A stretch of DNA of 64,000 nt from Psychromonas sp. L1A2 (GTDB taxonomy: Bacteria; Pseudomonadota; Gammaproteobacteria; Enterobacterales; Psychromonadaceae), in NCBI RefSeq assembly GCF_009828855.1, contig NZ_WUAG01000001.1:2232001-2296000 (forward strand). The letters are read 5' to 3'. The translations under genes were made by a program, and so were the position numbers. The notes beneath the pieces were generated by a model. That model worked only from the letters and a program-made list of their open reading frames with translations. It had not been told where the DNA came from and did no database searches. Below are positions 17,890-27,115 of this stretch, in pieces (the first letter of the stretch is position 1; the number at the start of each line of letters is the position of its first letter).

Positions 17890-18798
17890 CTAAAAGTAAC
17901 CTTCCATTTTTTTCTTTTCCATCGAACCAGCAGAATCGTTATCGATTACACGGCCTTGACGCTCAGATGTTGTTGTTAACAGCATCTCTTGAATGATTTC
18001 AGGTAGTGTCTTAGCTTCAGACTCAATCGCACCTGTTAATGGGTAACAGCCTAATGTACGGAAACGTACATTTTTCATCTGTGGAACTTCACCTTCTTCA
18101 AGTGGCATACGTTCATCATCAACCATGATTAATGAACCATCACGTTCAACAACTGGACGTGGTGCAGAGAAATATAGTGGCACCATTTCGATATCTTCTT
18201 GGTAAATGTACTGCCAGATATCAAGCTCAGTCCAGTTAGATAGTGGGAACACACGAATACTTTCACCACGGTCAACTTTTGAGTTATAGATGTTCCATAA
18301 TTCAGGGCGTTGATTTTTAGGATCCCAACGATGCTTTTTATCACGGAATGAATAAACACGTTCTTTAGCACGAGATTTCTCTTCGTCACGACGTGCGCCA
18401 CCGAATGCAGCATCAAAACCATAATGGTCTAGTGCTTGTTTCAAGCCTTGTGTTTTCATTACATCAGTATGCTTAGCTGAACCATGTGTAAATGGCCCCA
18501 TGCCCATTGCAATACCTTCAGGGTTTTTATGTACTAACAAATTAAAATCATACTTCTTCGCTAAATTATCACGGAACTCAATCATTTCTTTGAATTTCCA
18601 GTCAGTATCAACGTGAAGTAATGGGAAAGGAATTTTACCTGGGTAAAAGGCTTTACGTGCAAGATGCAATAACACAGACGAATCTTTACCAATTGAATAC
18701 AGCATTACTGGGTTATCAAATTCAGCGGCTACTTCACGCATTATTTGAATTGATTCAGCCTCAAGTGCCTTAAGGTGAGTTAGTCTTTTATTGTTCAT
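17890..18798 (-). CDS. cysD: Sulfate adenylyltransferase subunit 2 CysD
   Basis: Catalytic subunit of ATP sulfurylase, making APS from sulfate and ATP. The 302-residue protein has the PP-loop SIGKDSS (35-41) and the family motifs [16 protein letters not shown] and [20 protein letters not shown] precedes the ATG. This is the first gene of the sulfate activation operon. The upstream region shows no CysB site that I can recognise, which is expected because that site is poorly conserved. Confidence 0.97.
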   Translation of the reverse strand: MNNKRLTHLKALEAESIQIMREVAAEFDNPVMLYSIGKDSSVLLHLARKAFYPGKIPFPLLHVDTDWKFKEMIEFRDNLAKKYDFNLLVHKNPEGIAMGMGPFTHGSAKHTDVMKTQGLKQALDHYGFDAAFGGARRDEEKSRAKERVYSFRDKKHRWDPKNQRPELWNIYNSKVDRGESIRVFPLSNWTELDIWQYIYQEDIEMVPLYFSAPRPVVERDGSLIMVDDERMPLEEGEVPQMKNVRFRTLGCYPLTGAIESEAKTLPEIIQEMLLTTTSERQGRVIDNDSAGSMEKKKMEGYF

Positions 18799-19194
18799 GT
18801 GTTTCCTTACAAAGTCACAGGATATATATAATTTAAAGTTATTATGCAGTGTTCTCTGAAAAATATCAGTAACAAATTCAGATAGAATATAGAAAATAGT
18901 TATAAGCGTAATTAATTATGTCATTGATGCTAAATGTTGATTATTAAACGTTAAACCAATATAAAATAAAACGTTTTGATAAACATCTATGACTATAAAA
19001 ATTAAGCCAGTAGAGACTGGCTTTATTACGAACACTTTTTACGACCATAAAAAGGTATAAAAGTTGTAAAAAATTTAACGCTAATCTACTTTAAAAGAAT
19101 CATGATATCAAATGTTAATATTTTACCTTGCCGAGCACGGTCTAACTTACTTTTTGGATGTCTAATTTATCGCGCTCGCTTATTTACCTAACGA
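18799..19194. other. Intergenic region upstream of cysD
   Basis: An AT-rich stretch expected to hold the cys operon promoter. The only clear structure is the terminator at 18996-19023 belonging to the M50 protease gene. Nothing else was recognised. Confidence 0.4.
18996..19023 (-). terminator. Terminator downstream of the M50 protease gene
   Basis: On the minus strand AAGCCAGT (19016-19023) pairs with ACTGGCTT (19004-19011) around a 4-base loop and is followed by AATTTTTA. It lies 170 bases after the protease stop codon and before the cysD promoter region. Confidence 0.6.
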
Positions 19195-20325
19195 TTAGCT
19201 ACCTAATATAATTAAAGGAAGCGATAATAATTGATCACCCGATTTTGCAAAATAAAAAATGATACCTATTAAGGCGCCCACTGTTAGTAGATACCAAGTT
19301 GTTGAAAATAATTGACCGTAACGATCTAATGGTAATAAATGGCTATTAAAACGTGCTCTCCATTCAAATACTATTTCAACACTGCCTATTAATAGTAAAA
19401 AGCCTAATAGTGCTAATCCTAATGCGTAACTAATAAAGACGCCCGCAGCAGCACCTAACACACAAGCTAACAAACCAATTTTACTGTTCATAGAAAAGCT
19501 AATGCTTTTTAATATATGACCACCATCAAGCGGTAAAATAGGTAAAAGGTTAAATAAATTAAGCAAGGCATTAAATGTCGCTAAACCAGCAAAAAATTCA
19601 CTGCCTGTTAACCAATAAATAATTAAACACACTAATGACATTATTAGTCCAAACGTCGGCCCCATAATCGAAATCACCACATCTTGCCAACGTGTGTTAA
19701 TTTTTTCATCGGATACCGCGAGCCCACCAACAAACGGAATTAAATAAATACCTTTAGTTTTCATGCCAAAATATTTCATAGCTCGAATATGACCGTATTC
19801 GTGAAAAACTAAACAAGCTATCAATGCAGCTGCAAATTGAAAAGAGAAAAACCAGCTGTAAGCAGCAATACTTGCTCCAGCTAATACTACTTTAATGATT
19901 TTGGCGCTTTTAAATAGCTTTAGTGCTAATGAGCCTAATCCAAGAATACTTATTTTTTTAGGCTCTGAAACCACTTTTATCGGTGTTTGTTGTTCGATAT
20001 CTTTTTCGTTACGGGACGCCTCTTTTATTAACTCTTCATTTTCATAAAATGAATAATTAAGCAAAAAAGGCTGCCATTCAAGTTCGATATCTAACTTACA
20101 CTTTATTGTCACACTTTCTGGTTGGTCTGCATCAGGTGTTAAAGGGAGTTCATTTAATGCCGCTTGCTGAAATAGTTCAAACTCATGACTTTTTTTACCT
20201 TCCGCGAACTCGCTCGCCGTAATTTGCGATACAATTTGGTCTCCCCAATAGAGTTGCTGCCAACCAGCCATTGATGCTTCAAGGCGTAATGTTTTTCCGT
20301 AATGTTCTAATTGTAATAATTCCAT
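19195..20325 (-). CDS. Site-2 protease family (M50) membrane metalloprotease
   Basis: The 376-residue protein has a soluble N-terminal part of about 135 residues. A multi-helix membrane domain with the zinc motif HEYGH (175-179) follows, and the third ligand is in NLLPILPLDGGH (LDGGH at 266-270). Both are diagnostic of intramembrane S2P/SpoIVFB-type proteases. There is no PDZ domain, so it is not RseP. The N-terminal domain begins MELLQLEHYGKTLRLE and may bind a partner. The substrate is unknown and no sigma or anti-sigma factor lies nearby. AAAGGA precedes the ATG. Confidence 0.85.
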   Translation of the reverse strand: MELLQLEHYGKTLRLEASMAGWQQLYWGDQIVSQITASEFAEGKKSHEFELFQQAALNELPLTPDADQPESVTIKCKLDIELEWQPFLLNYSFYENEELIKEASRNEKDIEQQTPIKVVSEPKKISILGLGSLALKLFKSAKIIKVVLAGASIAAYSWFFSFQFAAALIACLVFHEYGHIRAMKYFGMKTKGIYLIPFVGGLAVSDEKINTRWQDVVISIMGPTFGLIMSLVCLIIYWLTGSEFFAGLATFNALLNLFNLLPILPLDGGHILKSISFSMNSKIGLLACVLGAAAGVFISYALGLALLGFLLLIGSVEIVFEWRARFNSHLLPLDRYGQLFSTTWYLLTVGALIGIIFYFAKSGDQLLSLPLIILGS

Positions 20326-20484
20326 GATTTTTCCTTTTTAGTCGACGCAATTATGACAGAATTTAAAAAAACTGACTATCAACTCATTGCACCAAAACAT
20401 CCTTATTTCTGACTATCAATTATCGTCTTAACCCGTATACTAAGCGTTTTTAGTTTTACTACTTCATGATAAGAGAGAAGCACC

Positions 20485-20844
20485 ATGACTCAGAACATTG
20501 CTGCATTAGAAAAATTCCAAGATGACGTTAAAGAAAGTCAACTTTTATGGGCACTACAAGATAAAGCAAGTGGTGATTGGGTCGTGATGGATTCAATGAG
20601 CTATGAAGAAACTGAAGTAATGCCTTTATGGTCGTCTGAAGCGCTTGCAAAAACTCATTGTATCGAAGAATGGGAAGATTATACGCCAGCACCTATTGCA
20701 TTAGCGGATTGGTTTGAGTTTTGGTTAGAAGATTTAGTTGAAGACGATGTAATCGTTGGCCTTAACTGGGTTGGTAATGAAGATGATATTGAATTAGGTT
20801 TGTCAGAGTTTACTGAAGCACTTGGCCAAATCGAAGCGTTATAA
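20485..20844 (+). CDS. DUF2750 domain protein
   Basis: A strongly acidic 119-residue protein that fits the DUF2750 family: VKESQLLWALQDKASGDWV, then MPLWSSEALAKTHC, then LADWFEFWLEDLVEDDVIVG and WVGNEDDIELGLSEF. The family function is unknown; members are small cytoplasmic proteins of gammaproteobacteria. GAGAGAAG lies about 7 bases before the ATG. It is divergent from the M50 protease gene and appears monocistronic. Confidence 0.8.
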   Translation: MTQNIAALEKFQDDVKESQLLWALQDKASGDWVVMDSMSYEETEVMPLWSSEALAKTHCIEEWEDYTPAPIALADWFEFWLEDLVEDDVIVGLNWVGNEDDIELGLSEFTEALGQIEAL

Positions 20845-21035
20845 TTTACTATTCTTTATTGCAATTAGTTAAATAAATAATAGTTAATCATTAAAAGCGT
20901 GTTAGCTTTTTCTCCTTTATTATCTGACAATTGAAGTTCATAACGATTGAACTCTATCAAAAGTAAAGTAAATGAAACCTAACATGCTTATAACCTATTC
21001 CAACCCTCAACTCTTACTTACTGTGCCAATTTATT

Positions 21036-21635
21036 ATGTCTGAAAATAAACTAGAATCTAGCTCAAAAATTCGTACCATGATCGCCCTTACTAATCCTAA
21101 AAGCTCATCTAACGTTGGCGGCGCTATGCGTGCAGCGGGTTGTTACGATGCACAGAAAGTGGTTTACTCTGGCGATCGATTTAATCGCGCGGTTCGTTTA
21201 GCGGCAGACACTCAAAAAGTCCACGAAATTGTCCCCTTAGTACATTACGAAGATCTATTAACAGCGTTAGAACCTGGTATGAAACTAGTCTGTGTTGATT
21301 TAATTGAAGGTGCAATTCCATTACCGAATTTTGAACACCCTGAAAATGCCATGTATTTATTCGGCCCAGAAGACGGCACTATCAAACAACAGGTGATCAA
21401 TAAAGCTGATGCAGTTGTTTATATTCCAACGATTGGTTGTATGAATTTAGCGGCCTCAGTGAATGTTGTTCTTTATGACAAATTAGCAAAATCACAACAA
21501 CATCAACTCGATAATGATTTAATTAAAAATAGTCGAGATAAAAATAACAAAATTAAAGTAAAAGAATTGAAGTATAAAAACAATATGATCAAAGAAGCTA
21601 AAAGATTAGAAAGAGCACAAGCAGAAAAGAGTTAA
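21036..21635 (+). CDS. SPOUT (TrmH/SpoU family) RNA methyltransferase
   Basis: A 199-residue protein with the three SpoU motifs: NPKSSSNVGGAMRAAGC near the N-terminus, MYLFGPEDGTI in the middle, and IPTIGCMNLAASVNVVLYD. The last two form the SAM-binding trefoil knot. The C-terminus is a basic, Lys/Asn-rich tail. The family 2'-O-methylates tRNA or rRNA; which site is modified is not evident. It lacks the extra N-terminal RNA-binding domain of RlmB. Confidence 0.8.
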   Translation: MSENKLESSSKIRTMIALTNPKSSSNVGGAMRAAGCYDAQKVVYSGDRFNRAVRLAADTQKVHEIVPLVHYEDLLTALEPGMKLVCVDLIEGAIPLPNFEHPENAMYLFGPEDGTIKQQVINKADAVVYIPTIGCMNLAASVNVVLYDKLAKSQQHQLDNDLIKNSRDKNNKIKVKELKYKNNMIKEAKRLERAQAEKS

Positions 21636-21656
21636 CACCTTAAGCTTTAAATGAAC

Positions 21657-21695
21657 AGTATTGGCTTTATGCACATTAAAAAGCCAATACTTTTT
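21657..21695. terminator. Bidirectional terminator after the SPOUT methyltransferase gene
   Basis: AGTATTGGCTTT (21657-21668) pairs perfectly with AAAGCCAATACT (21680-21691), followed by TTTTT. It also lies just past the end of the truncated phoH copy on the other strand. Confidence 0.85.
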
Positions 21696-21712
21696 ACAAA
21701 TAAGCTAGTTTA

Positions 21713-22345
21713 TTATAAATGCTCCTCAGCAAACTCAGCTAATCGACTTCTCATAACACCATTTAAATAAATATTGGCACTTCCTTCAAAATCCTTAAAA
21801 CGCTCCACTATATAAGTTAATCCCGATGTGACAGGTGTAAGGTAATTACTATCGATTTGAGCAAGATTGCCAGAACACACTATTTTAGTGCCCTCACCAC
21901 AACGTGTAATGATAGTTTTCAATTGAGATGCGGTTAAGTTTTGGCACTCATCCAGTAATACAAAACTGTTTTGGATACTCCGGCCTCGCATAAAATTGAC
22001 TGATTTAAATTGAATATTGGCTTTATCCATAATGTAGTTAACGGAACTGGCACTACAATTATCATTTTTATGTAGCACTTCCAATGTATCAGTCACCGAA
22101 GCTAACCAAGGCATCATTTTTTCTTCTTCCGTTCCAGGTAAAAAACCAATATTTTCGGCAATATCAGGCGTATTGCGCGTCACAATAATCTTATCGTATT
22201 GTTTATTTTCAATCACTAACTCAAGGGCAGCTGCAACAGCGAGCAAGGTTTCCCCAGTATCTGCTAGGCCCGTTAAAATAACCAAATTAACCTTAGGGTC
22301 TAATAGTGCATTGATCGCCTTACATTTATATATACCCGTTACCAT
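21713..22345 (-). pseudogene. Truncated phoH copy with a destroyed P-loop
   Basis: This is a 5'-truncated copy of the PIN-PhoH gene at 23727-25106, covering its last 200 codons or so. From the stop codon up to about 22250 it differs from the intact gene at only about four bases by eye. Beyond that, divergence is heavy: the Walker A motif GPAGCGKT of the intact gene reads GLADTGET here, losing the essential lysine. Similarity stops inside the end of the family B repeat at 22331, and the ATG of the 210-codon open frame lies in that repeat. The PIN domain is absent. No ribosome binding site was seen, so expression is doubtful. Confidence 0.85.
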
Positions 22346-22390
22346 TCAAGCTAACGACTGAACAAAGCACCTTGAACGGTTACGGGTATA
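22331..22390. repeat. MITE-like repeat family B, short copy (60 bp)
   Basis: TATACCCGTTACCATTCAAG (22331-22350) and CTTGAACGGTTACGGGTATA (22371-22390) are near-perfect inverted repeats separated by 20 bases. The left end forms the breakpoint of the truncated phoH copy. The remaining gap to the PEP-CTERM gene at 22656 is AT-rich and shows nothing else. Confidence 0.75.
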
Positions 22391-22655
22391 TAGCCGACAT
22401 TTGTTCTTTGTATAAAACAAGAGCGACTTAAAAATATTAAACTTACTTATGAACTGTGATTCTTTGTCGATATATTTTACACATTTTTTTATTTAGACTA
22501 TATTTTGGATGATACAACACGTCACACTTTATTTTTAATTGACAGTTAATTGATCTTACTGTGTTTTATTAAATTGGAATATTTTATGCTTTATATTTAA
22601 TCGAAAATAGCAATGATGCTTTTTTAATTAATAAAACCTAAAATAAGGATATAAA

Positions 22656-23411
22656 ATGAAACCTATAATTTATGCTATAAGCAGTGCAATAATTTTATGT
22701 GTAAGTTCAGCACATGCGACGTTTATTGGCGCATCTAATGGTAACTTATATGATTATGATGTCAGTACTAATAACTCTACTTTAATAGGTAATACAGGGG
22801 TTATGTATGATATCGCATTAAGTACTTCAAACACATTGTATGGTGTCACGAGCGGTAATCGACTTTATTCGATCGACCAAACAACAGCAGCGACTACTTT
22901 AATCGGAAATGTTGGTGCAAGTGTAAACGGTTTGACATTCGCTAGTAATGGTACATTGTACGGTAGTGGTGGAAATGGTTTATATACAATCGATACGACA
23001 ACTGGCAGTGGCTCTTTAATAGGCACGGGCTCATATTATTCATCTGGTGATATTTCTTTTGATGATTTAGGCAACCTTTATCTATCATCTTCAACAGGTA
23101 GTAATGGAGATAGCCTTTGGTCATTGAATACTACAGATGGTAGTGGAACATTGATTGGTTCAACTGGATATTCTTCAGTTTATGGTTTGAATTACCTTAA
23201 TAATACTTTGTATGGATTTACTTACTCTGGTGCAACTCTTTCTCTGGATACTAGCACTGGTGCTGCGACTTTTTTATCTCAAAACAATATAAATACCAAT
23301 GGAGCTGATGGTGGTGGTGCAGTTGTTAATGTACCTGAACCTGCATCAATACTTTTATTTGGGCTAAGTTTAGCTGGTATTGGTTTTTATCGTAAAAAAC
23401 AAAAAGTTTAA
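22656..23411 (+). CDS. PEP-CTERM sorting domain protein with propeller-like repeats
   Basis: A 251-residue secreted protein. It has a signal peptide (cleavage after SAHA, residue 22) and a Gly/Ser/Thr-rich body of repeated units of about 40 residues with LYxxD and TLIG motifs, such as NLYDYDVSTNNSTLIG and RLYSIDQTTAATTLIG. It ends in a classic PEP-CTERM tail: VPEPASILLFGLSLAG followed by IGFYRKKQK. Such tails are cut by an exosortase (EpsH/XrtA type), usually in bacteria making an exopolysaccharide matrix. No exosortase gene lies in this window. AAGGA precedes the ATG. The repeats suggest a beta-propeller; the function is unknown. Confidence 0.85.
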   Translation: MKPIIYAISSAIILCVSSAHATFIGASNGNLYDYDVSTNNSTLIGNTGVMYDIALSTSNTLYGVTSGNRLYSIDQTTAATTLIGNVGASVNGLTFASNGTLYGSGGNGLYTIDTTTGSGSLIGTGSYYSSGDISFDDLGNLYLSSSTGSNGDSLWSLNTTDGSGTLIGSTGYSSVYGLNYLNNTLYGFTYSGATLSLDTSTGAATFLSQNNINTNGADGGGAVVNVPEPASILLFGLSLAGIGFYRKKQKV

Positions 23412-23435
23412 AATAATTTAATCCGTATTTGAAGA

Positions 23436-23477
23436 GTACATAACATGATTAAAGCTTATTTAAATCATGTTATGTAC
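23436..23477 (+). terminator. Long hairpin after the PEP-CTERM gene
   Basis: GTACATAACATGATT (23436-23450) pairs perfectly with AATCATGTTATGTAC (23463-23477). The T run after it is weak. It starts 24 bases after the stop codon and probably terminates or stabilises that mRNA. A second small GATACC/GGTATC hairpin lies at 23611-23631; nothing else was seen up to the phoH stop codon. Confidence 0.6.
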
Positions 23478-23726
23478 TTCTACTGTATTTAACTCTGTCA
23501 TTGAGATGGTTAACGATATTCATATCTAGCTACTACAGCAGATGAATAAGGCTTTGCGTTATATCAATTGGACTAAATATCCTGCATAAAAATAATTATT
23601 TTTATCTTTAGATACCAATATTTTCGGTATCCTTCTAAAAGGTACATCAGTATTATTAGACAAAATGAATTCTCATTTATGATAGATAAAATGATTCAGT
23701 CTTAATAATTTCTAATTAAATTCATA

Positions 23727-25106
23727 TTATAAATGCTCCTCAGCAAACTCAGCTAATCGACTTCTCATAACACCATTTAAATAAATATTGGCACTTCCTT
23801 CAAAATCCTTAAAACGCTCCACTATATAAGTTAATCCCGATGTGACAGGTGTAAGGTAATTACTATCGATTTGAGCAAGATTGCCAGAACACACTATTTT
23901 AGTGCCCTCACCACAACGTGTAATGATAGTTTTCAATTGAGATGCGGTTAAGTTTTGGCACTCATCCAGTAATACAAAACTGTTTTGGATACTCCGGCCT
24001 CGCATAAAATTGACTGATTTAAATTGAATATTGGCTTTATCCATAATGTAGTTAACGGAACTGGCACTACAATTATCATTTTTATGTAGCACTTCTAATG
24101 TATCAGTCACCGAAGCTAACCAAGGCATCATTTTTTCTTCTTCCGTTCCAGGTAAAAAACCAATATTTTCGGCAATATCAGGCGTATTTCGCGTCACGAT
24201 AATCTTATCGTATTGTTTATTTTCAATCACTAACTCAAGGGCAGCTGCAACAGCGAGTAAGGTTTTCCCACATCCCGCGGGTCCCGTTAAAATCACTAAA
24301 TCGACTTTAGGATCTAACAACGCATTGATCGCCATACCTTGATATATATTCTTTGGTGTAATTCCCCAAGCCTGCTGATTCATTAAACGATCATAACCGA
24401 TGTCTAATAACTCAACTTCATCCTTAAAATGATCTGTCACTTTTCCAACAAAATCGTTTTTTTCATCAATGACATATTGGTTAGTATAAGGGTTAAGTAT
24501 TTTTTCAGATTTTAGTTGGTGGTAAGTATCTTCGCCGCGATTGAAGGTATCGCATTCTTTTATGTTATCCCAAAATTGCCCTTCTACTTTTTGATAGCCT
24601 TTGCTTAATAGATCGACATCATCAATTACTTGATCAGTTCTATAGTCTTCTACGAATTTAAGTCCAGCCCCCTTCGCTTTAAGGCGCATATTGATATCTT
24701 TAGTGACTAGAATAACTTTGGCAGGAGCTTTACTTTTCTGTAGGTATAACGCAGCGTTGATAATACGATTATCAGGTTCATCTTCACTAAAAGATTCTTG
24801 TATAAAAGAGGCATGATGATCAGCAAAAATAGAAATAACGCCACCTAACTGAACACCTTTATGGTCTATTTCAACTCCTTGGCTAATTTGTTCTGTTGTC
24901 GCATCTTGAAAAAGTTGTTCTAAACTACGGATTGCAACCCGAGCATCTCTACTAACATCTTTTTGCCTATCTTTGATACGGTCTAACTCTTCTAAGACTG
25001 TCATGGGAATGACAACATTATGTTCTTGAAAGGAATATAAAGCTAAAGGTTCATGTAATAAAACATTGGTATCTAGTATATAAAATTTACGTGCGATATC
25101 TGTCAT
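23727..25106 (-). CDS. PIN-PhoH family ATPase/RNase
   Basis: A 459-residue two-domain protein. The N-terminal PIN nuclease domain has FYILDTNVLLHEP, with the first catalytic Asp at residue 12, and later RDARVAIRSLEQL and TKDINMRLKAKG. It is followed by a PhoH ATPase domain with Walker A GPAGCGKT (275-282) and SFVLLDECQNLT as Walker B. This is the PhoH2-like fusion, distinct from the shorter PhoH/YbeZ partner of YbeY. Related proteins are ATP-dependent RNA-unwinding ribonucleases. A damaged copy of its 3' half lies 1.4 kb away. Confidence 0.9.
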   Translation of the reverse strand: MTDIARKFYILDTNVLLHEPLALYSFQEHNVVIPMTVLEELDRIKDRQKDVSRDARVAIRSLEQLFQDATTEQISQGVEIDHKGVQLGGVISIFADHHASFIQESFSEDEPDNRIINAALYLQKSKAPAKVILVTKDINMRLKAKGAGLKFVEDYRTDQVIDDVDLLSKGYQKVEGQFWDNIKECDTFNRGEDTYHQLKSEKILNPYTNQYVIDEKNDFVGKVTDHFKDEVELLDIGYDRLMNQQAWGITPKNIYQGMAINALLDPKVDLVILTGPAGCGKTLLAVAAALELVIENKQYDKIIVTRNTPDIAENIGFLPGTEEEKMMPWLASVTDTLEVLHKNDNCSASSVNYIMDKANIQFKSVNFMRGRSIQNSFVLLDECQNLTASQLKTIITRCGEGTKIVCSGNLAQIDSNYLTPVTSGLTYIVERFKDFEGSANIYLNGVMRSRLAEFAEEHL

Positions 25107-25384
25107 GAATAATTCCTCTGGTTATGATGTTGCAGTGGAGTTTTTATATAAACAGTAAGTTATTACGTTTTTATGACACGACTATCTTTTACAAAAAAAT
25201 CATAAAAGTCCAATAATATGTCATTTATCTAACATTTTTTTAAAAAATCGGTTTCGTAAATGAATATGCAGCGTATAATTAAATTCTAAGTAAAAATCAG
25301 CAATTTATTGATTTAATTAAACGAATAATATTATTTGTTACTATTTAAATAATCATTAAGTGTATAAATAAAAAGGTGTGATAA

Positions 25385-25687
25385 ATGAGTACTGTTCTTG
25401 AATTGGTAAAAAACACTCGACGTAAAAACAAACTAAAGCGTGAAATCATTGATAACGAGAAAAAAATCCGTGATAACCGCAAACGTGTGGATCTATTAAC
25501 AAACTTATCTGAGTACATCACACCCAATATGAGTCATGCAGATATTGTTAACATTATCAAAAACATGCAATCTGACTATGAAGATCGTGTTGACGACCAT
25601 ATCATCACTGGTGCTGAGTTATCAAAAGAACGTCGTGAAGTAAATAAACAAATCAATGCATTTAGACGTCCAGAATCAACTAAATAA
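25385..25687 (+). CDS. tmaR: TmaR (YeeX) family PTS polar localisation protein
   Basis: A 100-residue coiled-coil protein closely matching E. coli YeeX/UPF0265 (DUF496). [20 protein letters not shown], then [17 protein letters not shown], then [20 protein letters not shown] show the family order. In E. coli this protein, renamed TmaR, forms polar clusters and controls the location and activity of the PTS enzyme EI. The gene appears monocistronic with its own terminator 28 bases after the stop. Transfer of the function to this organism is inference. Confidence 0.85.
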   Translation: MSTVLELVKNTRRKNKLKREIIDNEKKIRDNRKRVDLLTNLSEYITPNMSHADIVNIIKNMQSDYEDRVDDHIITGAELSKERREVNKQINAFRRPESTK

Positions 25688-25715
25688 ATCATTTAGATAA
25701 TGCTAAATTGATTAT

Positions 25716-25742
25716 AAAAAAGATAGCCTAGCTATCTTTTTT
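25716..25742 (+). terminator. Terminator of tmaR
   Basis: AAAAAGATAGC (25716-25726 region) pairs with GCTATCTTTTT (25731-25741) around a tight CTA-centred loop, with a T run. It sits 35 bases before the next gene on the same strand, separating the two transcripts. Confidence 0.75.
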
Positions 25743-25776
25743 ACTTTATAAGTTTATTTTTATAAATGGTGAATAA

Positions 25777-26526
25777 TTGTTTCTACCTCGCTCTTCTCTT
25801 AACGCTTTAAACACTAACCATATTGATTTGTGGTTTATTGAACCTCATCAATTATCAACAGAGGCAATGACATCATTACGTGCTTTGCTGAGTAATGAAG
25901 AGACGTTAAAACTCCAACAATATAAAAACAAACCGGCCCAACATACATCTACCGTTACCCGAGCGCTATGTCGCTTAATACTCGCTCAGTATACAAACAA
26001 GACACCTGCATCATTAAAATTTATACGCAATCGGCACGGCAAACCTGAGTTGGTTGATAATATAAATGCACTTCGCTTTAACCTTAGCCATAACAACGAA
26101 TTAATTGTAATGGTAGTTTGTGCAAATGATGACATTGGATGTGATATAGAAAATCCAAAACGAAAGATCAGTATTGAACCGATTAGTCGACGTTATTTTG
26201 CAAAACAAGAACATAAGCAACTTAGCCACTTAACAGGGGAACAACAAAAACAACGTTTTTTTGAAATATGGACATTAAAAGAAGCATTTGTGAAGGCAAC
26301 AGGGATTGGGATTGCGTTGGGCTTAGATACTTTTTACTTTGACCTTAAAAAACGACTAACACAAAACGTAGATATCAATTTTAATGATCATTATTCGTTA
26401 GACAAATTTGCACCTTGGCAATGCCATCAAACCCTGTTTAATGAACAATCATTAGCAATATGCCGTACAAGTACATTACAACAAACTATAAAATATTTTG
26501 ATGCTAAACATTTATTAACAAATTAA
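25777..26526 (+). CDS. 4'-phosphopantetheinyl transferase (Sfp type)
   Basis: Moves the phosphopantetheine arm from CoA to carrier proteins of fatty acid, polyketide or peptide synthesis. The 249-residue protein has RNRHGKPEL (84-92), FNLSHNN (101-107), the Mg-binding DIGCDIE (119-125) and WTLKEAFVKATG (165-176). Length and motif spacing fit Sfp/AcpT-like two-lobe enzymes. The only in-frame start upstream of conserved sequence is a TTG at 25777; an in-frame stop lies just before it. No synthase gene is in the window, so the target carrier protein is unknown. It could serve siderophore or polyunsaturated fatty acid synthesis elsewhere in the genome. Confidence 0.85.
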   Translation: MFLPRSSLNALNTNHIDLWFIEPHQLSTEAMTSLRALLSNEETLKLQQYKNKPAQHTSTVTRALCRLILAQYTNKTPASLKFIRNRHGKPELVDNINALRFNLSHNNELIVMVVCANDDIGCDIENPKRKISIEPISRRYFAKQEHKQLSHLTGEQQKQRFFEIWTLKEAFVKATGIGIALGLDTFYFDLKKRLTQNVDINFNDHYSLDKFAPWQCHQTLFNEQSLAICRTSTLQQTIKYFDAKHLLTN

Positions 26527-26591
26527 TCAGTCGACTTAAAAACAAGTTAGTACGAACTACAAGTGGCTGCCTCCAGCTTTATAAAGAAATG

Positions 26592-26621
26592 TCTTATAAA
26601 CAGAGCTCTTATAAATAGAGT
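26592..26621. repeat. 15-bp tandem repeat, two units
   Basis: TCTTATAAACAGAGC (26592-26606) is followed by TCTTATAAATAGAGT (26607-26621), differing at two bases. It lies in the gap between the convergent phosphopantetheinyl transferase and PilZ genes. Confidence 0.5.
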
Positions 26622-26711
26622 TCTAAAAAATATATTTTGATTATAAAATATAACAGTATTTGCCAACTGTTTTAACCAATTAAATGAGTTGGTGATTCAA
26701 CTAATTAACGT

Positions 26712-27005
26712 TTATTCTAAATCTAAGAACTCAACGGCAGCAGAAAAGCTTCCATCTTCCGATTTATTCACTCGCAATAATTTGGCAGTCGCATTTAATG
26801 GCAAAAAGCGCTCATCATCAGTACGAAGATGAATATTCACTTCATCACCTTCATTTAATTCTGCTTTTTCTAGCGAAATTCGCATTCCAGTGCTACTTAA
26901 ATCACTACAAATCCCATGATACGTTTTTTCATCTTTTGTAATTTCGATAGGTAAATTAATTTCCATTCGATGAAACGAGCGTTGTTCATTTTTTGCAAAA
27001 ATCAT
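26712..27005 (-). CDS. Single-domain PilZ protein
   Basis: A 97-residue protein made only of a PilZ domain, a c-di-GMP receptor module. The first ligand-binding motif reads R9-S-F-H-R13 (RxxxR) and the second is DLSSTG (35-40, D/NxSxxG). Both are intact, so c-di-GMP binding is likely. Stand-alone PilZ proteins act as adaptors for motility, polysaccharide synthesis or pilus function; the partner is unknown. An EAL-domain gene elsewhere in this window (44888-45705) would act on the same messenger. Confidence 0.85.
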   Translation of the reverse strand: MIFAKNEQRSFHRMEINLPIEITKDEKTYHGICSDLSSTGMRISLEKAELNEGDEVNIHLRTDDERFLPLNATAKLLRVNKSEDGSFSAAVEFLDLE

Positions 27006-27115
27006 AATTATCCCTTTTTTAAAGTACTAAAATGACTTATAAATACTATTTCTGCAAGCGTGAAATCGTTATTTTAATAAGTTTGAGAGAGCCGTAACAT
27101 TGCTAAAAATATAAT

